Shown: positions 1 to 5,625 of the stretch, piece by piece
How positions within the stretch are numbered: the first letter of the stretch is position 1
Layout: every line of letters starts with the position of its first letter
Origin: Candidatus Eiseniibacteriota bacterium
GTDB lineage: Bacteria; Eisenbacteria; RBG-16-71-46
Direction: 5' to 3'
DNA: 6,415 bases
Assembly (NCBI GenBank): GCA_005893365.1
Contig: VBPB01000231.1
Location: 1 to 6,415 of the forward strand
Notes under the pieces: model-generated
The model's input: only the letters and a program-made list of their open reading frames with translations
What the model was told of the DNA's origin: nothing
The model's database searches: none
Program-made: the position numbers and the translations under genes

Positions 1-629
1 CCGATCAACTGTCCCCGGGGACAGTTGGCACGCCGGTGGGGACCGCGCCGCAGGCGGAGCCCGTCGAAGCCCAGCTATCTCCAGCGATAGTTGCGGGCGA
101 GCGCTCACGGGTGCAGCCCCTGGCGCCGCAGCGCTTTGGGGTGCAGTTCACCATGAGCCAGAGCGAGTACGACGACCTGTGCTACGCGCAGGCGCCGCTC
201 GGCCACCAGGTCCCGGCGGGGGATGTGGCGCCGGTGTTCGCGCGGGCGCTCAAGGCGCTGATCCCCCAGCTCGAGCGGCAGAAGTTCGCCGCCACCCCCA
301 AGCCTCGGCCGGGCCGTCGCGCCTCCCGGGCCGACACGCGCCACATCCCGGCGGAGGTCAAGCGCGCCGTCTGGGAGCGGGATGGCGCCCAGTGCACGTT
401 CGTGAGCAAGACCGGGCACCGGTGCACGGCGCGCACGCGGCTCGAGTTCGATCACGTCCAGGAATTCGCGCGCGGCGGCCAGGCGACGGTGTCCGGCATC
501 CGACTTCGCTGTCGCGCCCAGTTCGAGGCCGAGCGCACGTTCGGAACCGAGTTCATGCGCAGCAAGCGGCTCGCGGCGGCCGAGGCGCGGGCGGCGGCTC
601 GTGCCGACGTTACGGACGGAGCGGGCTAG
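1..629 (+). CDS. HNH endonuclease family protein, C-terminal part, probably catalytically degenerate
   Basis: The reading frame is open from base 3 to the TAG at 627-629. A GTG at 36 could start a 197-residue protein, but the frame continues to the window edge and the family normally has a long N-terminal helical domain, so I treat this as 5'-truncated. Numbering from the GTG: residues 1-30 are a Pro/Ala-rich linker; 33-95 match the family's middle region (RFGVQFTMSQSEYDDL, then VPAGDVAPVFARAL and a basic linker); 103-172 form the HNH domain (HIPAEVKRAVWERDGAQC, Cys120 and Cys130 as likely zinc ligands, FDH with His140 as the first catalytic His). Family members usually end the motif with RCRAHNQYEAE; here it reads RCRAQFEAE, so the final His and Asn are missing, and the middle Asn position reads SGI. 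Nuclease activity is therefore doubtful. Such genes are scattered, often multicopy and mobile-like; the host role is unknown. The stop overlaps the convergent operon's stop. Confidence 0.8.
   Translation, partial: DQLSPGTVGTPVGTAPQAEPVEAQLSPAIVAGERSRVQPLAPQRFGVQFTMSQSEYDDLCYAQAPLGHQVPAGDVAPVFARALKALIPQLERQKFAATPKPRPGRRASRADTRHIPAEVKRAVWERDGAQCTFVSKTGHRCTARTRLEFDHVQEFARGGQATVSGIRLRCRAQFEAERTFGTEFMRSKRLAAAEARAAARADVTDGAG
6..27. repeat. 22-bp perfect palindrome
   Basis: Bases 6-16 (CAACTGTCCCC) are followed directly by their exact reverse complement at 17-27, with no spacer. The ORF of the HNH gene reads straight through it (QLSPGTVG), so it is either a codon-level coincidence in a linker, a dispersed REP-like element that happens to keep the frame open, or a protein-binding dyad. 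The core GTCCCC/GGGGAC recurs in the inverted repeat at 4404-4418. Which role applies cannot be told from one copy. Confidence 0.6.
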
Positions 630-2110
630 CGCAATACCGCGCGGCCCAGCTTCACCTCGTACACCGGCAGCGTCGCCTCGGGCGGCGTCCAGTCGAGGAA
701 GCCGTGGGACGCAAGATAGGGATCGGCGCCGACACGGGTCGTGAGGGCCGCCCCCACCTCCTCGGGACACCACGCACCCCCCTCGACCGCCGAGGCGATG
801 AGCCGTGCGGTCAGATAGCCGCGCGTGTGCAGCCGGTTGGCGTGCTCCTCGCCCGCCGCGCGGGCGGCGCTGTCGACCACCGCCTGCGAGCCCGGGCTCA
901 GCACCCAGTCCTCGCCCACGATCATCACGCCCTCGAGCAGCATGCGCGCCTGGGGATGGTGGCGCTCGGGTTCCAGTTCGGCGCCGCCGCAGATGGCCAG
1001 GCTCATCCGCTCCTGGGCCAGCTGCCGGAGCAGGGTCGCCGCGTCGCCGGCCTCGCCGTCCCAGAACAGCAGCTCGACCGCCTTCGCCTTGATCGCCTTG
1101 AGCTCCGGGTGGAAGTCGGGATCGCCGGCCGGGTACGAGGCGGTCCAAACCACGCTCGCCCCGAGCGACTCGGCGGCGGCGGCGAAGCCCCGGGCGAACG
1201 GTCCCCGGTCGCCGGTGTCCGACACCAGCACGCCGACGCGCCGCGGACCGCCGGCGAGGGCGGCGCGCGCGAGGGCGCGGCCGCGCTGCAGGCCCGAGGG
1301 CCCGATCTGGAATACCATCGGCCCGATCGCCCCGATGCTCTCGTCGGTGGCGGTGGGCGAGACGATCGGGAGCCCGGTGAGCCGGGCGGCGGTGGCGAGC
1401 GTCGTGGTGGGCCCGCTCATGAGCCCGCCGACGATGACGCCGGCGCCCGCGGCGGCGCGGTCGAAGGCCGCGGCGACCCGCGCGGGCGAATCGTCGCCGC
1501 TGGTCTCGAGCGCGAGCTCGAGCGGGAAACGGGCGGCGGCGTTGTGCTGGGCCAGCCCGGTCTCGAGCCCCAGCCGCACCGCCTTGCCGAACGCCTGGTA
1601 GTCGCCGGTGTCGGGCAGGATCGCGGCGATGCGGAACGCCGAGGCGCGCGGCCGAACCGGCAGCTGGGCCGCGGCGGGCGCCAGCTCCCGCCAGGCGCGG
1701 TCGGCCTGCGCCGGCGCGGCGGCGGCCATGCGCAGCAGCAGGCGGCGCCTTAGCGCCACGCGCGTGGCCGGCGCCAGGCGGAGGGCGGCGGCGACCAGCG
1801 GCGCCTCGGACGCCGCGAGGGACTCGGGCGGGCGGCGCAGGAGGTACAGCAGCTCGGGCAGCGGCGCGTGCGCCGCCCAGCCCGCGAGCGCCTGGTCGCG
1901 CGCGCGGTCCGGCGCGGTCATCGCGAGCGAATCGGCGGCGCGCAGGTCGGGCACGGCCGGGGCCCGGCCCGCCTGGCCCGGACCCGCGAGCAGGGCGGGC
2001 AGCGCGAGGGCCGCGGCGATCGCGACCGCGCGGCGGACGGCGGCCGCGGGCGGCGCGAGCGGGGGCTCCGACCGTGGCGCCTGCGGCCCGGCGGGGCCGG
2101 ACCGGGACAT
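626..2110 (-). CDS. Exported type-1 periplasmic-binding-fold protein (ABC substrate-binding / LpoA-like)
   Basis: 494 residues. A Pro-rich, basic N-terminus (1-27) precedes a hydrophobic stretch at about 28-42 and a plausible signal-peptidase I site after Gly-Gln-Ala47; no lipobox Cys is present. Residues 60-150 are Ala/Leu/Arg-rich and probably helical. From 158 the chain follows the Leu/Ile/Val-type (Peripla_BP_6) fold: RIAAILPDTGDYQAFGKAVRLG (158-179) as first strand and helix, VIVGGLMSG (225-233), LPIVSPTATDESIG (247-260), VFQIGPSG (266-273), RRVGVLVSDTGDRGPFARGF (290-309), and VELLFWDGEAGDAATLLRQL (345-364). It probably binds a small ligand in the periplasm, but no permease or ATPase gene adjoins it. 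A helical N-domain plus this fold also recalls LpoA, the outer-membrane activator of penicillin-binding proteins, so a cell-wall role is possible. Last gene of the operon; its ATG shares one base with the preceding TGA (TGATG). The stop overlaps the convergent HNH gene by four bases. Confidence 0.82.
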   Translation of the reverse strand: MSRSGPAGPQAPRSEPPLAPPAAAVRRAVAIAAALALPALLAGPGQAGRAPAVPDLRAADSLAMTAPDRARDQALAGWAAHAPLPELLYLLRRPPESLAASEAPLVAAALRLAPATRVALRRRLLLRMAAAAPAQADRAWRELAPAAAQLPVRPRASAFRIAAILPDTGDYQAFGKAVRLGLETGLAQHNAAARFPLELALETSGDDSPARVAAAFDRAAAGAGVIVGGLMSGPTTTLATAARLTGLPIVSPTATDESIGAIGPMVFQIGPSGLQRGRALARAALAGGPRRVGVLVSDTGDRGPFARGFAAAAESLGASVVWTASYPAGDPDFHPELKAIKAKAVELLFWDGEAGDAATLLRQLAQERMSLAICGGAELEPERHHPQARMLLEGVMIVGEDWVLSPGSQAVVDSAARAAGEEHANRLHTRGYLTARLIASAVEGGAWCPEEVGAALTTRVGADPYLASHGFLDWTPPEATLPVYEVKLGRAVLR

Positions 2111-2628
2111 CAGAACTGGAACTTCCCGAAGTCTTCGGGATTCAGCTTCTCGAGGTAGCGGCGCAGCTGCTCGGCCTTCTCCTCGTCGGTGAGCGCCGGG
2201 GCCTCACCGGCCTCCGGGGCCTGGGGCTCCTCGGCGGGCGCCGGCTGGAGCAGCTTCTCGTTCACGTAGATCGGCGCCTTGGCGCGCAGCGCCAGCGCGA
2301 TCGAGTCGGAGGGCCGCGCGTCGATCGACAGCACCTCGCCCTCGCGCTCGACGATGACGCTGGCGAAGAACGTGTTCTCGCGCAGGTCGGCGATGATGAC
2401 GCGGCTGATCTTCGCCTTGAGCCCTTCGAGGGTGATGACCACGAGGTCGTGGGTCAGCGGCCGCGGGAAGGGCTCCTCGGAGAGGATGCGGCGGATGGCC
2501 TGGGCCTCGCCGGGTCCGATCCAGATGGGCAGGATGCGCTGCCCCTCCGCCTCGCGCAGGATGACGATGTTCTGCTGGGTCTTGTGCTCGAGAATGAGCC
2601 CGTTGACCCGCGCCTCGATCACCCTCAC
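2110..2628 (-). CDS. DUF151 / bifunctional nuclease (BFN) domain protein
   Basis: 172 residues, of typical length for the family (fold known from Thermotoga TM0160). Residues 1-130 form the BFN domain: RVNGLILEHKTQQNIVILRE (8-27), ILPIWIGPGEAQAIRRIL (32-49), LTHDLVVITLEGLKAKISRV (58-77), NTFFASVIVERE (85-96) and the hallmark IDARPSDSIALALRAKAPIYV (102-122). A Pro/Glu-rich linker (129-147) leads to a charged helix and the conserved tail LNPEDFGKF (162-170). Some relatives have reported DNase/RNase activity, but the bacterial role is unsettled; no signal peptide, so cytosolic. The GTG at 2628 overlaps the upstream stop as GTGA. A second GTG two codons on (2622) would give the more family-like N-terminus M-I-E-A-R and sits better relative to the CAGG upstream, so the exact start is open. 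Confidence 0.92.
   Translation of the reverse strand: MRVIEARVNGLILEHKTQQNIVILREAEGQRILPIWIGPGEAQAIRRILSEEPFPRPLTHDLVVITLEGLKAKISRVIIADLRENTFFASVIVEREGEVLSIDARPSDSIALALRAKAPIYVNEKLLQPAPAEEPQAPEAGEAPALTDEEKAEQLRRYLEKLNPEDFGKFQF
2124..2140 (-). promoter_or_regulatory. Inverted repeat just upstream of the binding-protein gene start
   Basis: On the minus strand it reads TCCCGAAGACTTCGGGA: 8-base perfect arms around one central base, so the RNA could fold as a 6-bp stem (UCCCGA/UCGGGA) with a 5-base loop. It lies 13 bases before the ATG of the binding-protein gene and inside codons of the conserved PEDFG of the BFN protein. The Glu codon in the arm is GAA, whereas the preceding Glu codons (149, 150, 153, 160) are all GAG. 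It could tune translation or mRNA ends; the function is inferred. Confidence 0.4.
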
Positions 2629-3944
2629 GGCCTGCCGGACGGGCGGCGCGCGCCCCGTGACGGGGTCGCGTGCGCGCTCGAGTCCGCCTCGAGATTCATG
2701 AAGGACGGCGCCTCATCGGTCCGCATGTGGGCGATCATCCAGCGGGCCGACTCGGCCAGCTCGGCCTTGGGGTAGTGGTCGAGGAGCGCGTGGAAGGCCT
2801 TGTCGGCCTCGTCGTAGTCCTTGAGCTCCTCGGAGTAGATGAAGCCGATCATGAACTGCGCCTGGGCGCTCACGTCGCTGTCCGGGTAGTCCTTGAGCAG
2901 CTTCTGGTAGGCGGCGATCCGGGCGGTCGGCGGCCCCGCCTCCTGCCCCTCCTTGAACAGCTCCTGCGCCGTCTTCTTCTGGGCCACGAAGTCGTTCACC
3001 GCCGCCGAGTCGATCGAGAACCCGAGCCCGGCCTTCTCGGCGTCCAGCCGCTTGCGGTAGTAGTCCTGATTCCGCGACTGCGAGATCTGGCGCATGATGA
3101 CCGTGCGCACCTGATCGAACGGGCGCGTGCTCTCGGGCCGGAACTCGTCGATCCGGACGACGTGCCAGCCGCGTGCGGACTTCCACGGGCCGCCCAGGGC
3201 GCCCGCGGCCTTCTCCGCCCCGCGGGCGTCGGCCAGGGCGAAGGCCGACTCCGCCAGCGCCGGCTGCGGGCCGAGCCCGGTGAACAACCCCTCGCGCGTG
3301 ACCGTGCCGAGCGTCCCGCCGGTGGTGCGGGTCAGCGAGTCGGTGGTGAAGCGGCTCACCAGCTTCTTCCAGTCCTGGCCGCTGCGCGCCCAGGCCAGGA
3401 CGCGGCGCGCGTCGGACTCCGACTTGCTGAGCACGTGGCTCAGCGTCAGCGACGCCGGCACCTTGTAATCGGCCAGATGCGCGTCGTACTGGGCGCGCGC
3501 CTCCGAGTCCGTGGGCGCGGGATTCCCGGCCATGACCTCGTTGACGTAGGTGCGGATCACCAGGTCGCGCTCGGTCTGATCGATCTGCCGGCGCACGTCG
3601 GGGCGCATGTCGACGCCATGCTTGTGGGCCCCCAGCAGCCAGGTCCGCTCCTCGATGAGCCGGTCGAGGAACTGCCGGCGCCCGTCCAGGGTGCCGTAGT
3701 TGGTGCGATAGGGCTCGGGCAGCTCGTCGATGCGCTGCTGCACCATGCGCCGGGTGATGAGCTCGCGCCCGACCCGCGCCAGCACCGAGTCGCGGGCGCC
3801 GGTCCCGGCGCCGCGCGAGGCCCCGGCCGCCTGGCGCGAGGCCGCGGGCCTGGCCGCCGCGGCGACCCCGCCGCCGGCCATCAGGGCCACCGCCAACGCC
3901 ACCGCCGCCACCGGGCCCACCCCGGATCGGGGCCTGAGGCTCAC
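2625..3944 (-). CDS. Exported PpiC/SurA-type peptidyl-prolyl isomerase with C-terminal TPR region
   Basis: 439 residues. Signal peptide at 1-31 (basic start, hydrophobic 11-22, then Ala-rich with no Cys), so a Sec-exported periplasmic protein. Residues 52-140 form a helical SurA_N-like chaperone region (LARVGRELITRRMVQQRIDEL; LIEERTWLLGAHKHGV). Residues 165-267 are the parvulin rotamase: LTLSHVLSKSESDA with His170, the GGTLGTV turn at 209-215, and GGPWKSARGWHVVRIDE with His261, equivalent to the GWHI strand of parvulins. Residues 325-408 carry two TPR-like units resembling BamD/YbgF repeats (YQKLLKDYPDSDVSAQAQFM; AFHALLDHYPKAELAESARW). It likely assists folding of secreted or outer-membrane proteins, with the TPR part docking a partner. 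The GTG start overlaps the rplI stop (GTGA at 3944-3941). Rotamase activity is inferred from the family. Confidence 0.9.
   Translation of the reverse strand: MSLRPRSGVGPVAAVALAVALMAGGGVAAAARPAASRQAAGASRGAGTGARDSVLARVGRELITRRMVQQRIDELPEPYRTNYGTLDGRRQFLDRLIEERTWLLGAHKHGVDMRPDVRRQIDQTERDLVIRTYVNEVMAGNPAPTDSEARAQYDAHLADYKVPASLTLSHVLSKSESDARRVLAWARSGQDWKKLVSRFTTDSLTRTTGGTLGTVTREGLFTGLGPQPALAESAFALADARGAEKAAGALGGPWKSARGWHVVRIDEFRPESTRPFDQVRTVIMRQISQSRNQDYYRKRLDAEKAGLGFSIDSAAVNDFVAQKKTAQELFKEGQEAGPPTARIAAYQKLLKDYPDSDVSAQAQFMIGFIYSEELKDYDEADKAFHALLDHYPKAELAESARWMIAHMRTDEAPSFMNLEADSSAHATPSRGARRPSGRP
2653..2665 (-). promoter_or_regulatory. Inverted repeat upstream of the BFN gene start
   Basis: CCCCGTCACGGGG on the minus strand: 6-base arms round one base, or a 5-bp stem with a UCA triloop in RNA. 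It lies 24 bases before the GTG at 2628, inside the Arg/Pro-rich tail of the isomerase. GC-rich sequence makes such repeats common, so significance is uncertain. Confidence 0.3.
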
Positions 3945-4384
3945 TGGCGCACCACCCAGACCTTCACCGACGCGGTGACGCCCGCGCCCATCTTGATCGT
4001 CACGTCGTAGCGGCCGAGCTGCTTGATGTGGTCCGCCATCTCGATCGCCCGCTTGTCGACCACGTGGCCGGCCCGCGCCAGCGCGTCGGCGACGTCGGCA
4101 TTGGTCACCGAGCCGAAGAGGGTGTCCTCCTCGTTGGCCTGCGCCGGCACGTTGATCTCGACCCCCTCGAGCTTGGCGGCCTCGGCGCGCGCCTGGGCCA
4201 CCAGCTTCTCCTGGCGCAGCTGACCCTGACGCTGCAGCTCCTGGTATAGATTGGCCGAGCGCGTGCCCGTCGGGATCGCGAGCTTGCGGGGCAGCAGGAA
4301 ATTGCGCGCGAAGCCGGGCTTGACGTTCACCGTGGCGCCCTTGTCGCCCACGCCGGACAGGTCCTCCAGCAGGATCACTTCCAT
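3941..4384 (-). CDS. rplI: 50S ribosomal protein L9
   Basis: 147 residues, normal length for bacterial L9, which binds 23S rRNA near the base of the L1 stalk and helps keep reading frame. The N-domain (1-50) shows the L9 signature: MEVILLEDLSGVGDKG, then VNVKPGFARNFLLPRKLA (19-36). A long connecting helix (about 42-75) is rich in Gln, Arg and Ala. The C-domain (76-147) contains LFGSVTNADVADAL (89-102) and the terminal strand TASVKVWVVRQ. I chose the ATG at 4384 because it begins exactly at the family's N-terminus and has an AGGAGA Shine-Dalgarno six bases upstream; the frame stays open 22 codons further only because of the GC bias. Its TGA overlaps the GTG of the isomerase gene. Nothing looks broken. 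Confidence 0.98.
   Translation of the reverse strand: MEVILLEDLSGVGDKGATVNVKPGFARNFLLPRKLAIPTGTRSANLYQELQRQGQLRQEKLVAQARAEAAKLEGVEINVPAQANEEDTLFGSVTNADVADALARAGHVVDKRAIEMADHIKQLGRYDVTIKMGAGVTASVKVWVVRQ
3964..3978 (-). promoter_or_regulatory. Inverted repeat upstream of the isomerase gene start
   Basis: TCACCG and CGGTGA arms (6 perfect pairs) enclose three bases. In the minus-strand RNA this can form a hairpin 19 bases ahead of the GTG at 3944, inside the last codons of rplI. Short but perfect; regulatory function is inferred. Confidence 0.3.
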
Positions 4385-4390
4385 CGACTC

Positions 4391-4396
4391 TCTCCT
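4391..4396 (-). promoter_or_regulatory. Shine-Dalgarno site of rplI
   Basis: The minus strand reads TAGGAGAGAGTCG then ATG. AGGAGA is six bases before the ATG at 4384. The TAG that ends the downstream frame of the DUF2232 gene (4397-4395) overlaps this site, the usual tight arrangement of coupled operon genes, which supports both the L9 start and the DUF2232 stop used here. Confidence 0.85.
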
Positions 4397-5334
4397 AGGA
4401 TGAGTCCCCGTCGGGGACGGCTTCCAGACCGCGGAAATCCAGCCACACATCGCCCACGCCGATGCAGGCCGACGCCAGCACCAACACCGAGCCGGCCCCC
4501 ATGGCGGCGATGAACACAGACGTCACTGCGATGATCGACGGCGGGACGCCGCGGGCGAGCATCAGCGATACTACGACCGCGCCCCCCTGCACACAATAAC
4601 CGAGCCCCACGACCAGCAGCAGCGTCCAGGCGCTGGTCGTCCACTGCGTCCACCCCGACACCTGCAGCGCCAGCCCCAGCAGCAGGAGCCAGATCGCGAC
4701 GTCGGCGCCGGGCGAAGCGTGCGGCGAGCCCGCGGCCCGCCGACACCAGCGTCACCATCCACAGGAACAGCAGCGTCGGGAGCATGTGCGGCAGCACCTT
4801 CGCGCGCAGGACCGCGCTCTCCACGAGCTGGCGCTTCATCGCCTCTAGCAGCTCCCCCTGATAGCCGATTTGCGGCAGAGCCCGCATGGCCTCCTGGTCT
4901 GTTAGGCGAAGCCAGGCCTCCAGCCCCGCGACCAGGCGGCCGTAGTTCGCCATCCACGGCAGCAGGGCGGCGAGCAGCAGCACCGGCAGCAGCGTCCAGG
5001 CGCGGTGTCCGGCCGGGAGCCCCCCGCCTTCCTCGCGCAGCCCCATCCAGGTGCCGGTCAGGGCGGCCACCGGGATCCACCACACCCACAGGCTGAACGG
5101 CCCCTCGATCGCCATCGCGGCGGCGAACGCCGCCACCGGCGCCAGCACGCCCCAGCCGCCCCAGCGCCACGCGGCCAGGAACGAGACCGCGACCGCGGCG
5201 GGGACCAGGAGCCACAACCCCGCCCAGGGCACCGGCGTCTGCCAGGCGAAGAACCCCAGGGTCCCGATCAGCAGCAGGGTCCGGACCCACGAGCCGCCGC
5301 GGGCCGGCGCCAGAGGTTCAGCGATAGAAGTCAC
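4395..5334 (-). CDS. DUF2232 (YybS-like) polytopic membrane protein, with internal frameshift
   Basis: A multi-pass inner-membrane protein found beside rpsR and rplI in many bacteria; its exact job is unknown. From a GTG at 5334, 208 codons read in one frame and give hydrophobic segments near residues 17-36, 38-55, 58-76, 79-97, 112-128 and 183-199. After ...GLAARFA (about 4711) this frame turns into Arg/Ala-rich nonsense, while the frame one base further on continues as VAIWLLLLGLALQVSGW, two more hydrophobic blocks and the family-like ending GVGDVWLDFRGLE, stopping at TAG 4397-4395. The joined product is about 312 residues, a normal size. One extra base (or two missing) between about 4705 and 4720 explains this; the run CCCGG there is a likely place. 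It may be an assembly error or a real mutation. The GTG start overlaps rpsR by 17 bases and has no clear Shine-Dalgarno, so the start is less certain. Confidence 0.85.
4404..4418 (-). promoter_or_regulatory. Strong hairpin upstream of rplI
   Basis: GTCCCCG and CGGGGAC arms (7 bases) flank one base; as RNA, a GUCCCC/GGGGAC stem with a GAC loop. It ends 19 bases before the rplI ATG and just upstream of its Shine-Dalgarno, inside the last codons (VPDGD) of the DUF2232 gene. There is no U-tract, so it is not a standard terminator. It could hold or expose the rplI ribosome site, or mark an mRNA end. It shares the GTCCCC/GGGGAC core with the palindrome at 6-27. Confidence 0.45.
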
Positions 5335-5584
5335 TGGTGAAGGGCAGCAGCGCCAGGATCCGCGCCCGCTTGACCGCGACCGTGATCTGTTTCTGATGCC
5401 GGGAGCAGGTCCCCGAGACGCGGCGCGGCACGATCTTGCCGCGGTCGGTGATGAACCGGCCCAGACGCTTGTCGTCCTTGTAGTCGACGAAGCCGATCTT
5501 CTCCAGGCACAGCTTGCAGTACTTGCGCTTGAAACTCTTGCTCTCCTTGCGCTCCTTCTTCTTCTCTTTGCGTTCTCTCGGCAT
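5318..5584 (-). CDS. rpsR: 30S ribosomal protein S18
   Basis: 88 residues, of normal length; S18 pairs with S6 on the platform of the small subunit. The N-terminus is a Lys/Glu/Arg-rich tail (1-20) with visibly lower GC because of its AAG/AAA codons. The core reads KYCKLCLEKIGFVDYKD (21-37), LGRFITDRGKIVPRRVSGTC (41-60) and VKRARILALLPF (71-82). Cys23, Cys26, Cys60 and His63 form the CxxC...CxxH pattern of the metal-binding (C+) type of S18. I start at the ATG at 5584, which gives the family N-terminus and follows a GGAGGTGA/GAGAGG ribosome site; the open frame further upstream overlaps ssb in another frame and is a shadow. Its end overlaps the start of the DUF2232 gene by 17 bases. Confidence 0.98.
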   Translation of the reverse strand: MPRERKEKKKERKESKSFKRKYCKLCLEKIGFVDYKDDKRLGRFITDRGKIVPRRVSGTCSRHQKQITVAVKRARILALLPFTSDFYR

Positions 5585-5587
5585 GAT

Positions 5588-5603
5588 CCTCTCTCTCACC
5601 TCC
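5588..5603 (-). promoter_or_regulatory. Double Shine-Dalgarno region of rpsR
   Basis: The minus strand reads GGAGGTGAGAGAGAGG, then ATC and the ATG at 5584. The perfect GGAGGTGA is 11 bases from the ATG, somewhat far, while GAGAGG is only 3 bases away. Either, or sliding between them, may serve initiation; this sets the start at 5584. Confidence 0.6.
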
Positions 5604-5610
5604 GTGCCTG

Positions 5611-5625
5611 TGATCCCTGGGATCA
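5611..5625 (-). promoter_or_regulatory. Inverted repeat across the ssb stop codon
   Basis: TGATCCC and GGGATCA (7-base arms) flank one base. The ssb TGA is the first three bases of the repeat on the minus strand. It lies 26 bases before the rpsR ATG and just upstream of its ribosome site. It could be a small hairpin or a dyad-binding site; no U-tract follows. Confidence 0.4.

Noticed and set aside
600..660. Bidirectional terminator between the convergent genes
   Set aside because: The stop codons overlap, and I find no stem-loop with flanking T or A runs near the junction.
105..1148. 347-codon minus-strand ORF spanning the HNH gene and part of the binding-protein gene
   Set aside because: Gly/Arg/Ala-rich without motifs; it lies over two genes that have real family matches in other frames.
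179..1753. 524-codon plus-strand ORF opposite the binding-protein gene
   Set aside because: It crosses the HNH gene in another frame and mirrors the binding-protein gene; the composition is that of a GC-bias shadow, with no recognisable domain.
626..2110. Complete ABC amino-acid uptake locus
   Set aside because: Only the binding-fold protein is present; no permease or ATPase lies in the window on either side.
2670..4010. 446-codon plus-strand ORF opposite the isomerase gene
   Set aside because: Low-complexity Arg/Gly/Leu/Val composition with no family motifs; it is the complement of a well-supported coding region in GC-rich DNA.
4404..4418. Rho-independent terminator before rplI
   Set aside because: The stem is strong but is followed by GA-rich ribosome-site sequence, not a U-tract, and lies in the middle of an operon.
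4385..4450. N-terminal extension of L9 by 22 residues
   Set aside because: The ATG at 4384 matches the invariant L9 start and has AGGAGA six bases upstream.
4375..4704. C-terminal third of the 319-residue reading of the DUF2232 gene
   Set aside because: After the frame break it is Arg/Ala/Gly-rich and non-hydrophobic, while the alternative frame gives the expected membrane segments.
4700..4725. Programmed +1 frameshift in the DUF2232 gene
   Set aside because: I see no known slippery motif, no slow or stop codon at the shift point, and no reason for two products; indel error or mutation is simpler.
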